This document shows, piece by piece, positions 23,624-32,284 of a stretch of DNA of 44,361 nt. The number at the start of each line of letters is the position of its first letter. The stretch's first letter is position 1. Below the pieces are notes generated by a model. That model was not told where the DNA came from, did not search any database, and saw only the letters and a program-made list of their open reading frames with translations. Source of the DNA: Streptomyces sp. A0958. GTDB lineage: Bacteria > Actinomycetota > Actinomycetes > Streptomycetales > Streptomycetaceae. A program made the translations under genes and the position numbers. The stretch covers positions 1 through 44,361 of the forward strand of contig NZ_SSBK01000045.1 of assembly GCF_004795035.1 (NCBI RefSeq), written 5' to 3'.

Positions 23624-24883
23624 ATGTCCGAGAACAGGGCTCAGGAGGACCGGGACGCCTTCGAGGACGGGCTCGTCGAGGCGTTGAGGCAGGCGGGGCA
23701 GGAGTTCTCCGTGGCGGGGCGGCCCCTCGTGGACGGCGGGGTCGCGCGCGGTCGGCGCCGGAAGGTGCTGCGCCGTAGCGCCGTGGTGAGCGGGAGCGTC
23801 GCTGCGCTGGCCGTGATCGGGCTCGGCGGGTCGTACGTCACCGGAGGCATCGGCAACGCCTCGCGGGACGAGGGCAGCGGGGTGGCGGTGGGCGCGTCGG
23901 CGAAGTCGTCCGGGCCCGCCTCCCCCGACGAGCAGGTGGCCAGGGCGCTTGAGGGGCTGCTGCCCGAGGCGGAGCTCAGCGCGCCGGAGGACGGACGCAC
24001 CGAGCGGCCGGGGGGGCAGGGGCAGCGCGACGCGGGGGCCTCCGTCGTGTACGACGACGGGCATGGGAAGGCAGCCGTGTCGGTGAGCCTCAGCCGGCAG
24101 TCCCCCGGCCAGGAGCCGGCGGACGGCGAACTGTCCTGCCCCGACAAGAATCTGACCGTGTTCGAGGACTGCTCCGCCACCGCCCTGGAGGACGGCTCAC
24201 GTCTCGTGCTGTTCAAGGGCTGGGAGTACCCGGACCGGCGCGAGGAGACCAAGTGGTGGTACGCGGACCTGCTGACGCCCGAGGGCTACCGGGTCTCGGT
24301 GACCGAGTGGAACGCGCCCGCGGAGAAGGGCGCTCCCGTCAGCCGGTCCACCCCGCCGCTGGCCCCTGACCGGCTGAAGGCGCTGGCCCGGGCCGAGGAA
24401 TGGCTCCCGATCGTCCAGGCCCTGCCCGAGCCCGAGGAGCCGTCGCAGGAGCAGCCGGCCCCGCAGGGCATGAGCGGTGACGAGATCCTGAGCAGGCTGA
24501 CCGCGCAGCTTCCCGAACGCCTGTCGGTGAAGGCCTCCGGGAAGCAGGAGACGGAGTACGCGTACCTCGTGGTCGACGACGGCCGGGGCAAGAGCTTCGT
24601 GCAGATCAACGTCCAGCCGAATGCGGAGGCGAGCGGCCTCATCGGCTCCGGCGGGAAGGTCCTGCCCGACGGTACGAAGGTCAGTACCCGTCAGGGGCCG
24701 GGTGAGAAGGGCGGTGCGGGCGTGAAGATGACGGAGGTCGACACGATCCGTCCCGACGGGCTCCGGGTCGTGATCTCCGCCTTCAACTCGGGGAACCAGA
24801 ACGAGGCCGCCACCCGCGAGGCCCCCGCCCTGACGCTCGCCGAGCTGGAGAAGATCGCCACGAGCGAGGTGTGGCTGGGCTGA
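23624..24883 (+). CDS. Single-pass membrane protein, partner of ECF sigma
   Basis: A protein of about 419 residues. A cytoplasmic N-terminus (1-55) ends in GRRRKVLRR and is followed by one transmembrane helix (about 58-78, VVSGSVAALAVIGLGGSYVT). The extracellular portion has two related beta-rich halves: VVYDDGHGKAAVSVSL near 140 and LVVDDGRGKSFVQINV near 310, with DGxRLV and DGLRVVIS repeats. The duplicated ectodomain suggests a cell-surface sensor. I see no zinc-binding HxxxCxxC anti-sigma motif, so an anti-sigma role is a guess from its position. The start could also be GTG 23609. Confidence 0.7.
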   Translation: MSENRAQEDRDAFEDGLVEALRQAGQEFSVAGRPLVDGGVARGRRRKVLRRSAVVSGSVAALAVIGLGGSYVTGGIGNASRDEGSGVAVGASAKSSGPASPDEQVARALEGLLPEAELSAPEDGRTERPGGQGQRDAGASVVYDDGHGKAAVSVSLSRQSPGQEPADGELSCPDKNLTVFEDCSATALEDGSRLVLFKGWEYPDRREETKWWYADLLTPEGYRVSVTEWNAPAEKGAPVSRSTPPLAPDRLKALARAEEWLPIVQALPEPEEPSQEQPAPQGMSGDEILSRLTAQLPERLSVKASGKQETEYAYLVVDDGRGKSFVQINVQPNAEASGLIGSGGKVLPDGTKVSTRQGPGEKGGAGVKMTEVDTIRPDGLRVVISAFNSGNQNEAATREAPALTLAELEKIATSEVWLG

Positions 24884-24991
24884 GCCGGCAGGCCGCTGCC
24901 CCGCGCACGGGAGGGGGCGGGCGGGTGCGTGGGCCGGGCGGTGGGGCTCCAGCGCTGTCGGTCCACGGCCGTGGCCCTACGATCCACGGTC

Positions 24992-25885
24992 ATGGACTGG
25001 CTGGAGCGCACCGCGAAGTTGAGGCAGTGGACGAGGAGCGGGGCCCGTGCCCCGCACAAGCCGCTGCTGGTCCTCTACGCGCTCGCGCGCTTCCAGCAGG
25101 ACGCCGCCGACGAGTTGCGGTACAGCGCCGTGGAGGGGGACCTGAAGCGGCTGCTGGCCGAGTACGGTCCGGCCAACCCGACGACGCCCGCCTACCCCTT
25201 CCACCACCTGGTCAGCGACGGGGTGTGGGAGGTGCGCACCGACCGCGGGGCGGGGAGTCCCGGCACCGGCGTACGGGAACTGCGGGCGACGGGTGCGACC
25301 GGGCGGCTGGCGCCGGAGTTGCGGTCGGCGCTGCGGCGCGAGCCGTCCCTGCTGGGGCGGATGGCGCGGGTGCTGCTCGACCTCAACTTCCCGCCCTCCC
25401 TCCACGACGAGCTGTGCGAAACCGTCGGTCTGGAGCTCCAGCGGGCCGAGACGGTCGAGGTCTCGGCCGTGCGGCGGCGGCGGGACCGGCGGATGCGGGA
25501 GCTGGTGCTGACGGCGTACGAGTACCGGTGTGCGTTCTGCGGTTACGACGGGCGGATCGGCGCGGTGCCGGTCGGGCTGGAGGCCGCACATGTGCGGTGG
25601 TGGGCGTTCGGCGGGCCCGACGACGTGGAGAACGGGCTCTGCCTGTGCTCCCTGCACCACAAGCTGCTCGACAAGGGTGTGCTCGGTGTCGGCGAGGGCC
25701 ACCGCATCCTGGTCTCGCAGAGCTTCGTCGGTCACAGTGCGGCGGCCGGCGAGCACGTCGTCGCGCTCGCCGGCCGTCCGCTCATCGGCCCGCAGCCGGG
25801 CGTCCGCCCGATCGCACCGGACCACCGCGCCTGGCACGCAAGCCAGGTGTTCCACGGCAGCCCGCGCCCGGTGACGGTTGCCTGA
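24992..25885 (+). CDS. SBD-HNH (ScoMcrA-like) modified-DNA restriction endonuclease
   Basis: A 297-residue type IV-like restriction enzyme. The N-terminal half has RAPHKPLLVLYALARFQ and YPFHHLVSDGVWEV, the hallmarks of the sulfur-binding domain that recognises phosphorothioated DNA. The C-terminal HNH has YRCAFCGYDGRIG, LEAAHVRWWAFGG, then NGLCLCSLHHKLLD (about 170-225), with zinc-binding Cys pairs and catalytic His intact. Family members cut DNA carrying Dnd-type phosphorothioates, some also 5-methylcytosine. It implies the host lacks, or tolerates, such modification. A TACGAT box eight bases before ATG 24992 suggests a near-leaderless message. It ends 7 bp from the convergent serS. Confidence 0.88.
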   Translation: MDWLERTAKLRQWTRSGARAPHKPLLVLYALARFQQDAADELRYSAVEGDLKRLLAEYGPANPTTPAYPFHHLVSDGVWEVRTDRGAGSPGTGVRELRATGATGRLAPELRSALRREPSLLGRMARVLLDLNFPPSLHDELCETVGLELQRAETVEVSAVRRRRDRRMRELVLTAYEYRCAFCGYDGRIGAVPVGLEAAHVRWWAFGGPDDVENGLCLCSLHHKLLDKGVLGVGEGHRILVSQSFVGHSAAAGEHVVALAGRPLIGPQPGVRPIAPDHRAWHASQVFHGSPRPVTVA

Positions 25886-25892
25886 GCCCCGC

Positions 25893-27185
25893 CTACGCCT
25901 CCGGCGTCCCGTCCGCCGCGATCCGGCGGAAGCCGAGGTACGGGGTCAGCGTTTCGGGGAGGATCAGGGAGCCGTCCTCCTGTTGGCACTGTTCGAGGAG
26001 TGCGGCCAGGGTGCGGCCGATGGGCAGGCCGGAGCCGTTGAGCGTGGCGACGAGCTTGGGCTTGCCGTCCTCGCCCCGGGTGCGGATGTTGGCGCGGCGG
26101 GCCTGGAAGGTGCCGAAGTCGGAGACCGAGGAGATCTCGCGGTACGTGTTCTGGCTCGGAATCCAGACCTCGATGTCGTACGTGAGGCGGGCTGAGAAGC
26201 CCGTGTCGCCGGCCGCGAGGGTGACGACGCGGTAGGCGAGGCCGAGTTCCCTGAGGCAGGCCTCGGCGTGGCCGACCATGCGTTCCAGTTCGGCGCCGGC
26301 CTGCTCCGGGTCGACGATCCGCACCATCTCGACCTTGGAGAACTGGTGCTGGCGGATCAGGCCCCGGGTGTCCCGGCCGTACGAGCCGGCCTCGGACCGG
26401 AAGCACGGCGTGTGGGCGGTGAGGGCCAGGGGCAGCTCGGCGGGCGGGATGATCTCGTCCGCGTAGAGGTTGGTCAGCGGGACCTCGGCCGTGGGGATGA
26501 GGAAGAGCTCGCGGTCGGCCACGCCCGTCCTGAACAGGTCCTCCTCGAACTTCGGGAGCTGTCCGGTGCCGGTCATGGTCTTACGGGTGACCAGGTACGG
26601 GACCGCGTGCTCGACGTACCCGTGGCGGCGGGTGTGGAGGTCGAGGAAGAGGGCCGCCAGGGCGCGTTCCAGGGCCGCGCCGGCGCCGCGCGCGACCGCG
26701 AAGCGGGGGCCGGAGAGCTTGGTCGCCCGGGCGAAGTCGAGGATGCCGGTGGCTTCGCCGAGGTCGACGTGGTCCTTCGGTTCGAAGGTGAACGCGGGCG
26801 GCGTCCCCACCCGCCTGACCTCGACCGCGTCCGCGTCGGTGTCGCCGTCCGGTGCCGCGTCGGACGGGAGGTTGGGGATGCTGAGGAGGAGGTCGCGGAG
26901 TTGCTCCCGCACCTGTTCCTGGTCGGCCTCGATCGCCCGGATCTCGTCCTTCAGCTCGCGGGCCCGCTCCTTCAGCTTGGTGATGTCACCGCCCTGCCTG
27001 GCCGTCTGCTGGACCTCGCTCGCCACCCGCTTCGACTCCGCCCGCAGCTCGTCGGCCGAGCGGATGTTCTGGTTCCGCCGGGACTGGAGCTCCTCCAGTG
27101 CGGGCAGGTCCAGCGAGTAACCGCGACGAGCGAGCCGACGAACCGCTTCGGCACCCATGTCAATCAGGGCGCGGGCATCATGCAT
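25893..27185 (-). CDS. serS: Seryl-tRNA synthetase, probably a second copy
   Basis: A 430-residue class II synthetase that charges tRNA-Ser. The N-terminal coiled-coil arm is about 20-105. Motif 2 is FRSEAGSYGRDTRGLIRQHQ (about 266-285) and motif 3 is NGSGLPIGRTLAALLE (about 390). The N-terminus (MHDARALIDMGAEAVRR) and motif 2 differ from what I remember of the housekeeping actinobacterial SerRS (which starts near MIDLRLLRED) and look more like proteobacterial SerRS. I therefore infer a non-housekeeping paralogue. ATG 27185 with AAGGA upstream is chosen over the longer frame. Confidence 0.93.
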   Translation of the reverse strand: MHDARALIDMGAEAVRRLARRGYSLDLPALEELQSRRNQNIRSADELRAESKRVASEVQQTARQGGDITKLKERARELKDEIRAIEADQEQVREQLRDLLLSIPNLPSDAAPDGDTDADAVEVRRVGTPPAFTFEPKDHVDLGEATGILDFARATKLSGPRFAVARGAGAALERALAALFLDLHTRRHGYVEHAVPYLVTRKTMTGTGQLPKFEEDLFRTGVADRELFLIPTAEVPLTNLYADEIIPPAELPLALTAHTPCFRSEAGSYGRDTRGLIRQHQFSKVEMVRIVDPEQAGAELERMVGHAEACLRELGLAYRVVTLAAGDTGFSARLTYDIEVWIPSQNTYREISSVSDFGTFQARRANIRTRGEDGKPKLVATLNGSGLPIGRTLAALLEQCQQEDGSLILPETLTPYLGFRRIAADGTPEA

Positions 27186-27454
27186 CAGGGAGATCCTTCT
27201 GTTCCGGTGGGGGAGGAGGGGCCGGTGAGTTGTGGAACCGACGGTAGCAATCACCGCACCCCGTGCGATCCGGAATACCGCGGGGCGGGCGGAGCCCGTC
27301 CTTGCACGGTCCATTCGGAGTTCACGATTCCTTCACTTGTAGTCCATACGAGGGATACGGTTCTCCGGTGTGCAGCGAGTTGCGCTGTGTCACGGATCAA
27401 CTTGCTGCCGTAGCCAGGGCGGGACCCGACGCGGCCGCGCGTCTGGGGGACTGC

Positions 27455-29584
27455 ATGCGAGAGATGACCAAGGGCGCCAACGTCGGGCTGGCGGACCTGA
27501 GCGACGATGCCGGTTCGGTCATCGCCAGCCTGAGCTGGAGCAGCACCGCCGGGGACGGCGACGCGGACGTGTCCGTGCTCCTGCTGGACCGCAACGGCAA
27601 GGTCCGCACCGACGGCGACTTCTTCTACTACAACAACCCGGCCGCCGCCGACGGCAGCGTGCAGTTGCTGGGCAAGACGCCGACCGACGGCGGCAGCGAG
27701 GACCGCATCAGCCTCGACCTGACCGCCGTCCCCGAGGACGTCGAGCGCCTGGTCGTCGCCGCGAGCCGGTACGGCGGCTCCCGCTTCGGCGACCTGGACG
27801 ATCTGCGGATGACCGTCGCCGACCGCTCCGGCGAGGTGCTGCTCGGCTTCTCGATCACCGACGCGTCGGTGGAGAGCGCCTTCATCTTCGGTGAGCTGTA
27901 CCGGCGCGGCACGGAGTGGAAGTACCGGGCCATCGGCCAGGGGTACGAGACCGGCCTCGCGGGGCTCGCCACCGACTTCGGCATCGATGTGGACGACGAG
28001 GGGGAGGGTGAGGGGGAGGAGGCTTCCGCCGCCGGTGAAGCGGGCGGTCCCCCTGTGGAGCAGGCCGCGGAAGCCGTCCCCGCACCGGCCCCTTCCGTAC
28101 CCCCGCAGCAGACGCCGCAGACGCAGGAGGCGCCTCGGACGCAGGAGACGCCGGAAACGGTGGCTGCCGCGCCCAAGCGGGCCCGTGGGCCCCGTACCGC
28201 GAAGAAGAAGGTGACGCTTCCGTCCGTCGCCGCCAAGTCGCTCGCCGAGAACGACGCCTGGCGGGCCGCGCGGCTGTTCCCCGCGCCGAACCTCAAGAGC
28301 GACAAGGAGCGGGAGGTGCGGGCGACCTCCGTGCTGTTGTCGGTGATGGCGCAGGTGCCGGAGTTCGGGCGCCGGCTGACCGCCGCCTTCGGGGCGCCCG
28401 CCGGGCGGATGCAGACCTTCACCGAGGTCTCGCTGCCGCACGGCGACACCCCCAAGCGCCCGGACGGGGTGATCCGGGTGGAGCGGGCCGGGAAGCTGTG
28501 GACGGCCCTCGTGGAGACGAAGACCAACGGGAACGCGCTGAAGTCGGAGCAGGTCCAGAACTACATGGACATCGCCGCGCGCCGGGGCTACGAGGCCGTG
28601 ATCACGCTGTCCAACGACGTGGCCCTGGAAGGCAGCCCGCTGGTCGAGGTCAAGACCGACGGGCGGCGCAAGCACAAGGTGGCGCTCTGGCACCTGTCCT
28701 GGGCGGAGGTCGCGCACCAGGCGCAGATGCTGATCCGGCACGAGGGCGTCGGCAACGCCGCCCACGCCTGGCTCCTCCAGGAGCTCCTGCACTACCTCCA
28801 GCACGAGAACTCCGGCTGCCACGGCTTCCAGAACATGGGCCCCTCCTGGGTGCCCGTGCGCAACGGCATCGACGAGGAGACCCTCAGCCAGGGCGACCCG
28901 CGTGCCGTCGAGGTCGTGGAGAGCTGGGAACGGCTCATCCGGCAGGTCTGTCTGCGGCTGGGCGGTGAGCTGGGCCAGAAGGCGCTGCCCGTCCAGCGCA
29001 CCCAGCGCGGCACCACGGCCCTCTCGCGCCGGGCGGCGCTCGCCGACCGGCTGTGCGAGGAGGGGCGCCTCGCCGCCGAGCTGCGCGTCGACGGCTCGCC
29101 CGGCACCATCACGATCGTCGCCGACCTGCGGACCGGGAAGCTGCGCACCTCGGTGGAGATCCCGGTGCCGGAGGGGGCGTACCCCCTGACGTCGGCCAAG
29201 CGGCTGATGCGGCAGCTGGCCGAGGCGCCCGCCGATCTGCACGTCGAGACGCTGGTCGAGGGCCAGAGCGGGCCGCGCGGCACGCTGGAACGCCTCCGTC
29301 CGGAACCGGGTGACGTGCTCCCCCGGGACGGCAGCCGGATCACGGGATTCCGGCTCTCCCTGTTCAAGGGCATGGGTGCCACGCGCGGCAACGCCGAGTC
29401 CGGTTTCATCCGCAGTGTCGACAACGCCGTGGACCGCTTTCACTCGCACGTGATCGCCCACCTCGCACAGGCCGACCGCCGCACCACCCGCCGGGCGTCG
29501 ACCGCTGCCCCGGGCGCCGCCCCGGCCTCGGCCTCGGGCCCGGCTGCGGAGAGCACGACGGCCCGGACGCCCGTACGGGCCTGA
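27455..29584 (+). CDS. TerD-domain / PD-(D/E)xK nuclease-like fusion
   Basis: A protein of about 709 residues. Residues 1-180 are a TerD/CABP-type domain (MTKGANVGLADL, then DADVSVLLLD and calcium-site-like DGDFFYYNNP). A Pro/Glu/Gln-rich linker (185-265) leads to a C-terminal region. There RPDGVIRV and LWTALVETKTNG (about 330-355) give the D...ExK arrangement of a PD-(D/E)xK nuclease core, continuing to about 690. TerD proteins act in tellurite/stress and phage-resistance contexts, so a TerD-nuclease chain suggests a stress- or defence-linked effector. Two in-frame ATGs (27455 and 27464) are possible starts. The gene is divergent from serS. Confidence 0.78.
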   Translation: MREMTKGANVGLADLSDDAGSVIASLSWSSTAGDGDADVSVLLLDRNGKVRTDGDFFYYNNPAAADGSVQLLGKTPTDGGSEDRISLDLTAVPEDVERLVVAASRYGGSRFGDLDDLRMTVADRSGEVLLGFSITDASVESAFIFGELYRRGTEWKYRAIGQGYETGLAGLATDFGIDVDDEGEGEGEEASAAGEAGGPPVEQAAEAVPAPAPSVPPQQTPQTQEAPRTQETPETVAAAPKRARGPRTAKKKVTLPSVAAKSLAENDAWRAARLFPAPNLKSDKEREVRATSVLLSVMAQVPEFGRRLTAAFGAPAGRMQTFTEVSLPHGDTPKRPDGVIRVERAGKLWTALVETKTNGNALKSEQVQNYMDIAARRGYEAVITLSNDVALEGSPLVEVKTDGRRKHKVALWHLSWAEVAHQAQMLIRHEGVGNAAHAWLLQELLHYLQHENSGCHGFQNMGPSWVPVRNGIDEETLSQGDPRAVEVVESWERLIRQVCLRLGGELGQKALPVQRTQRGTTALSRRAALADRLCEEGRLAAELRVDGSPGTITIVADLRTGKLRTSVEIPVPEGAYPLTSAKRLMRQLAEAPADLHVETLVEGQSGPRGTLERLRPEPGDVLPRDGSRITGFRLSLFKGMGATRGNAESGFIRSVDNAVDRFHSHVIAHLAQADRRTTRRASTAAPGAAPASASGPAAESTTARTPVRA

Positions 29585-29694
29585 CCCGGCGCCGCCGACG
29601 GAGAGTGACCGGCACAGCGGCAAACGGCTGCAAACCGGTCCGCCGACGGTGGTTGTGCTGGCCGTCGCCTTCCGCGCTCGCCATGATTCGGCCC

Positions 29695-30315
29695 ATGACC
29701 AACAGCGACGCAGGCCGAGACATCACCCTCCGGATCGCCCAGGAGCCGGCGGCGGACGAACTTCTCGCACGCAGTCCGCTCGCCGCCCTGGTGGGCATGC
29801 TGCTGGATCAGCAAGTGCCGATGGAGTGGGCCTTCGCCGGGCCGTACGCGCTCGCGCAGCGCATGGGCAAGGACGATCTGGACGCGCACGAGATCGCCAC
29901 GTACGCCCCGGAGGCGTTCACCGAGCTGTTCAACGCCAAACCCGCGCTGCACCGCTATCCGGGCGCGATGGCCAAGCGGGTGCAGCAGCTGTGCCAGTTC
30001 CTGGTGGCGCAGTACGACGGTGACGCGGCGGCGGTCTGGCGCGATGTCGCCACCGGGGCGGAGCTGCGCAGGCGCCTCAACGCGCTGCCCGGGTTCGGTA
30101 CGCAGAAGGCGCAGATCTTCCTCGCGCTGCTGGGCAAGCAGTTCGGTGTCCGGCCGCCGGGCTGGCGCGAGGCGGCCGGGCCGTACGGGGAGGACGGCTC
30201 CCACCGGTCCGTCGCCGACATCACCGGGCCGGATTCGCTCGCCGAGGTCCGCGCGTACAAGCAGGAGGCCAAACAGGCCGCCAAGGCCGCGAAGGCGGCG
30301 GCGAAGAGCCGGTGA
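29695..30315 (+). CDS. HhH-GPD-type base-excision repair protein
   Basis: A 206-residue protein of the HhH-GPD DNA glycosylase-like group. LLARSPLAALVGMLLDQQVP is the typical N-terminal helix set. The helix-hairpin-helix LNALPGFGTQKAQIFLALLGK (about 120-140) is followed by a conserved Asp (SVADITGPD, about 167). The C-terminus is a Lys/Ala-rich tail (KQEAKQAAKAAKAAAK) that may bind DNA. A CATGAT box seven bases before ATG 29695 points to a leaderless message. Substrate not known. Confidence 0.85.
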   Translation: MTNSDAGRDITLRIAQEPAADELLARSPLAALVGMLLDQQVPMEWAFAGPYALAQRMGKDDLDAHEIATYAPEAFTELFNAKPALHRYPGAMAKRVQQLCQFLVAQYDGDAAAVWRDVATGAELRRRLNALPGFGTQKAQIFLALLGKQFGVRPPGWREAAGPYGEDGSHRSVADITGPDSLAEVRAYKQEAKQAAKAAKAAAKSR

Positions 30316-30443
30316 GCGGCGGCGCACCCGCGCCCCCAATTCCGGAATGCGGTCCTATATGCCGTTCTTGTATGGCGTCGTGGCCCGCAGCGCGGTGGCG
30401 CCCATGGCTGCGGGCGGTGGCCCTTGACCGGTAGGCTTTCCGT

Positions 30444-30740
30444 GTGATCTTCAAGCGCATCGGAAATGGGCGGCCTTATCCCGACCACGGCCGGGAAAGC
30501 ACCCGGCAGTGGGCGGACGTCGCGCCGCGCCCGGTCCGCCTGGACCAGCTCGTGACCACCAAGGGCCAGCTCGACCTCGAAACCCTCCTCGCCGAGGACT
30601 CCACGTTCTACGGCGACCTGTTCGCGCACGTCGTGAAGTGGCAGGGCGACCTCTACCTGGAGGACGGGCTGCACCGCGCGGTCCGTGCCGCGCTCCAGCA
30701 GCGCCAGGTACTGCACGCCCGCGTGCTCGAACTCGGTTAG
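30444..30740 (+). CDS. Conserved small ParB/Srx-like protein
   Basis: A 98-residue protein conserved in actinomycetes as far as I recall. The central RPVRLDQLVTTKGQLDLETL and VVKWQGDLYLEDGLHRAVRA resemble the ParB/sulfiredoxin fold, whose signature is DGxHR. No DNA-binding domain follows, so it is not a partition protein. Some annotations call it VapB-like, which the sequence does not support. TAGGCT lies six bases before GTG 30444 and no ribosome site is seen, so it is probably leaderless. Confidence 0.7.
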   Translation: MIFKRIGNGRPYPDHGRESTRQWADVAPRPVRLDQLVTTKGQLDLETLLAEDSTFYGDLFAHVVKWQGDLYLEDGLHRAVRAALQQRQVLHARVLELG

Positions 30741-30848
30741 GGCGGGCGGGGTGCGCACGGGGATCGTTCGGGTGTTTTCCCACCCGGACGGGTGCGGTCG
30801 ATTGATCATTTAGTAGGCATCATCACCGGGTCGCACTACGCTTCGCCC

Positions 30849-31466
30849 ATGAGCATGCTCACTCCCCCAGGCATGGGCGGAAAATACCGCATCACGGGTG
30901 ACAAGTACCCCCGCATGCGACGCCCCCGCCACCGCAGCAAACTGGTCCTCGCGGCCATCGCCTCCGTGGTCGCCCTCGGGCTGGCCGGATGGGGCACGCT
31001 GCAGCTCATCGATGTCTTCACGGGCGGGGACAAGACGGCCAGCGCCGCCGATCGCACGCAGTGCCCGTCCCCGAAGCCGTCGGCGCCCGCCAAGGTGCTG
31101 CCGCAGCCCGCGAAGATCACGGTCAACGTCTACAACGCGACCTCGCGCAGCGGTCTCGCCAAGACGGCCGCCGATGAGCTGAAGAAGCGCGGTTTCAAGA
31201 TCGGCGAGGTGGGCAACGCCACCGACGCGTACGACAAGAAGGTTCCGGGGACGGGGCTGCTGCTGGGTGCCCCGGCCGCCGTCGACGGCTCGTTCCCGGT
31301 GCTCGGAACCCAGCTGCCGGGGGCCGCGACGAAGACCGACGCCCGCAAGAACGGGGAGGTCGATCTGATCATCGGTACGAAGTTCAAGGAGTTCAGCAAG
31401 CCGCAGGCGGCCGCCGCCGCGCTGACCGCCCTGACCAAGCCGGCCCCGGCGCCGTCCCCCTGCTGA
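30849..31466 (+). CDS. Membrane-anchored LytR_C domain protein
   Basis: A 205-residue protein with a short cytoplasmic N-terminus, a transmembrane helix (about 34-56, KLVLAAIASVVALGLAGWGT) and an extracellular LytR_C domain (about 95-180, ITVNVYNATSRSGLAKTAAD, then ELKKRGFKIGEVGNA). The domain accompanies cell-wall LCP proteins, but here it stands alone without a transferase domain. TACGCT six bases before the ATG suggests a leaderless start. It is convergent with upp. Confidence 0.85.
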   Translation: MSMLTPPGMGGKYRITGDKYPRMRRPRHRSKLVLAAIASVVALGLAGWGTLQLIDVFTGGDKTASAADRTQCPSPKPSAPAKVLPQPAKITVNVYNATSRSGLAKTAADELKKRGFKIGEVGNATDAYDKKVPGTGLLLGAPAAVDGSFPVLGTQLPGAATKTDARKNGEVDLIIGTKFKEFSKPQAAAAALTALTKPAPAPSPC

Positions 31467-31487
31467 GGACGCCGCCGGGCGCGGCCC

Positions 31488-31529
31488 GGGTGAATCGGGT
31501 GGATCGGGTGGATCGGGTGGATCGGGTGG
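31488..31529. repeat. Tandem 9-bp repeat between convergent genes
   Basis: GGGTGGATC is repeated four times plus a partial copy, and the first copy has A in place of G (GGGTGAATC). It lies between the LytR_C and upp stop codons, where no hairpin terminator is visible. It is probably a microsatellite that varies between strains. Confidence 0.9.
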
Positions 31530-31532
31530 GAG

Positions 31533-32168
31533 CTAGTCGGCGGTGCCGTACATGCGGTCACCCGCGTCGCCGAGGCCCGGCACGATGTAGCCGTTCTCGT
31601 TGAGCCGCTCGTCGACCGAGGCGGTGACCACGGTCACCGGGGTGCCGGCGAGCTCGCGCTCCATGACCTCGACGCCCTCGGGGGCCGCGAGGAGCACGAC
31701 CGCGGTGACATCGTCCGCGCCGCGCTTGATCAGCTCCTGAATGGCCGCGACGAGCGTGCCGCCGGTGGCCAGCATCGGGTCCAGAACGTACACCTGGCGG
31801 CCGGAGAGGTCGTCCGGCATCCGGCTCGCGTACGTGGACGCCTGAAGCGTCTCCTCGTCGCGGATCATGCCCAGGAAGCCCACCTCGGCGGTCGGCAGCA
31901 GCCGGACCATGCCGTCCAGCATGCCGAGGCCGGCCCGCAGGATCGGCACGACCAGGGGGCGGGGGTGCGACAGCTTCACGCCGGTGGTGGGTGTCACCGG
32001 GGTCTCGATGTCGACCTGTTCGGTGCGCACATCGCGGGTCGCCTCGTACGCGAGCAGGGTCACCAGCTCGTCGGCGAGGCGCCGGAAGGTCGGGGAGTCG
32101 GTGCGCTTGTCGCGCAGGGTGGTGAGTTTGTGCGCGACCAGCGGGTGGTCGACGACGTGGATCCGCAT
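31533..32168 (-). CDS. upp: Uracil phosphoribosyltransferase
   Basis: A 211-residue UPRTase making UMP from uracil and PRPP in pyrimidine salvage. The start MRIHVVDHPLVAHKLTTLRD is typical. The PRPP loop is VYVLDPMLATGGTLVAAI (about 125-142) and the uracil-binding end is ENGYIVPGLGDAGDRMYGT. Full length and intact. TACTGT lies seven bases before the ATG, so it may be leaderless. Confidence 0.97.
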   Translation of the reverse strand: MRIHVVDHPLVAHKLTTLRDKRTDSPTFRRLADELVTLLAYEATRDVRTEQVDIETPVTPTTGVKLSHPRPLVVPILRAGLGMLDGMVRLLPTAEVGFLGMIRDEETLQASTYASRMPDDLSGRQVYVLDPMLATGGTLVAAIQELIKRGADDVTAVVLLAAPEGVEVMERELAGTPVTVVTASVDERLNENGYIVPGLGDAGDRMYGTAD

Positions 32169-32284
32169 GACTCCCACAGTAGCCGCGCCTCCCGTACGCG
32201 TGCGCTGGCATCATCCACACGTTCGGGGGGAAGGTGGTGGCATACGGACCCAGCGACGGAGCCAGCCTTGGGGGTGACGAGCCG

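Noticed and set aside
23624..24883. Zinc-binding anti-sigma factor
   Set aside because: No HxxxCxxC motif in the cytoplasmic part. Only its position suggests such a role.
27251..29623. 790-residue minus-strand open frame
   Set aside because: Antisense to the TerD fusion gene, low-complexity composition and no recognisable motif.
31488..31529. Possible CRISPR array
   Set aside because: The repeats are 9 bp with no spacers, so this is a simple tandem repeat.
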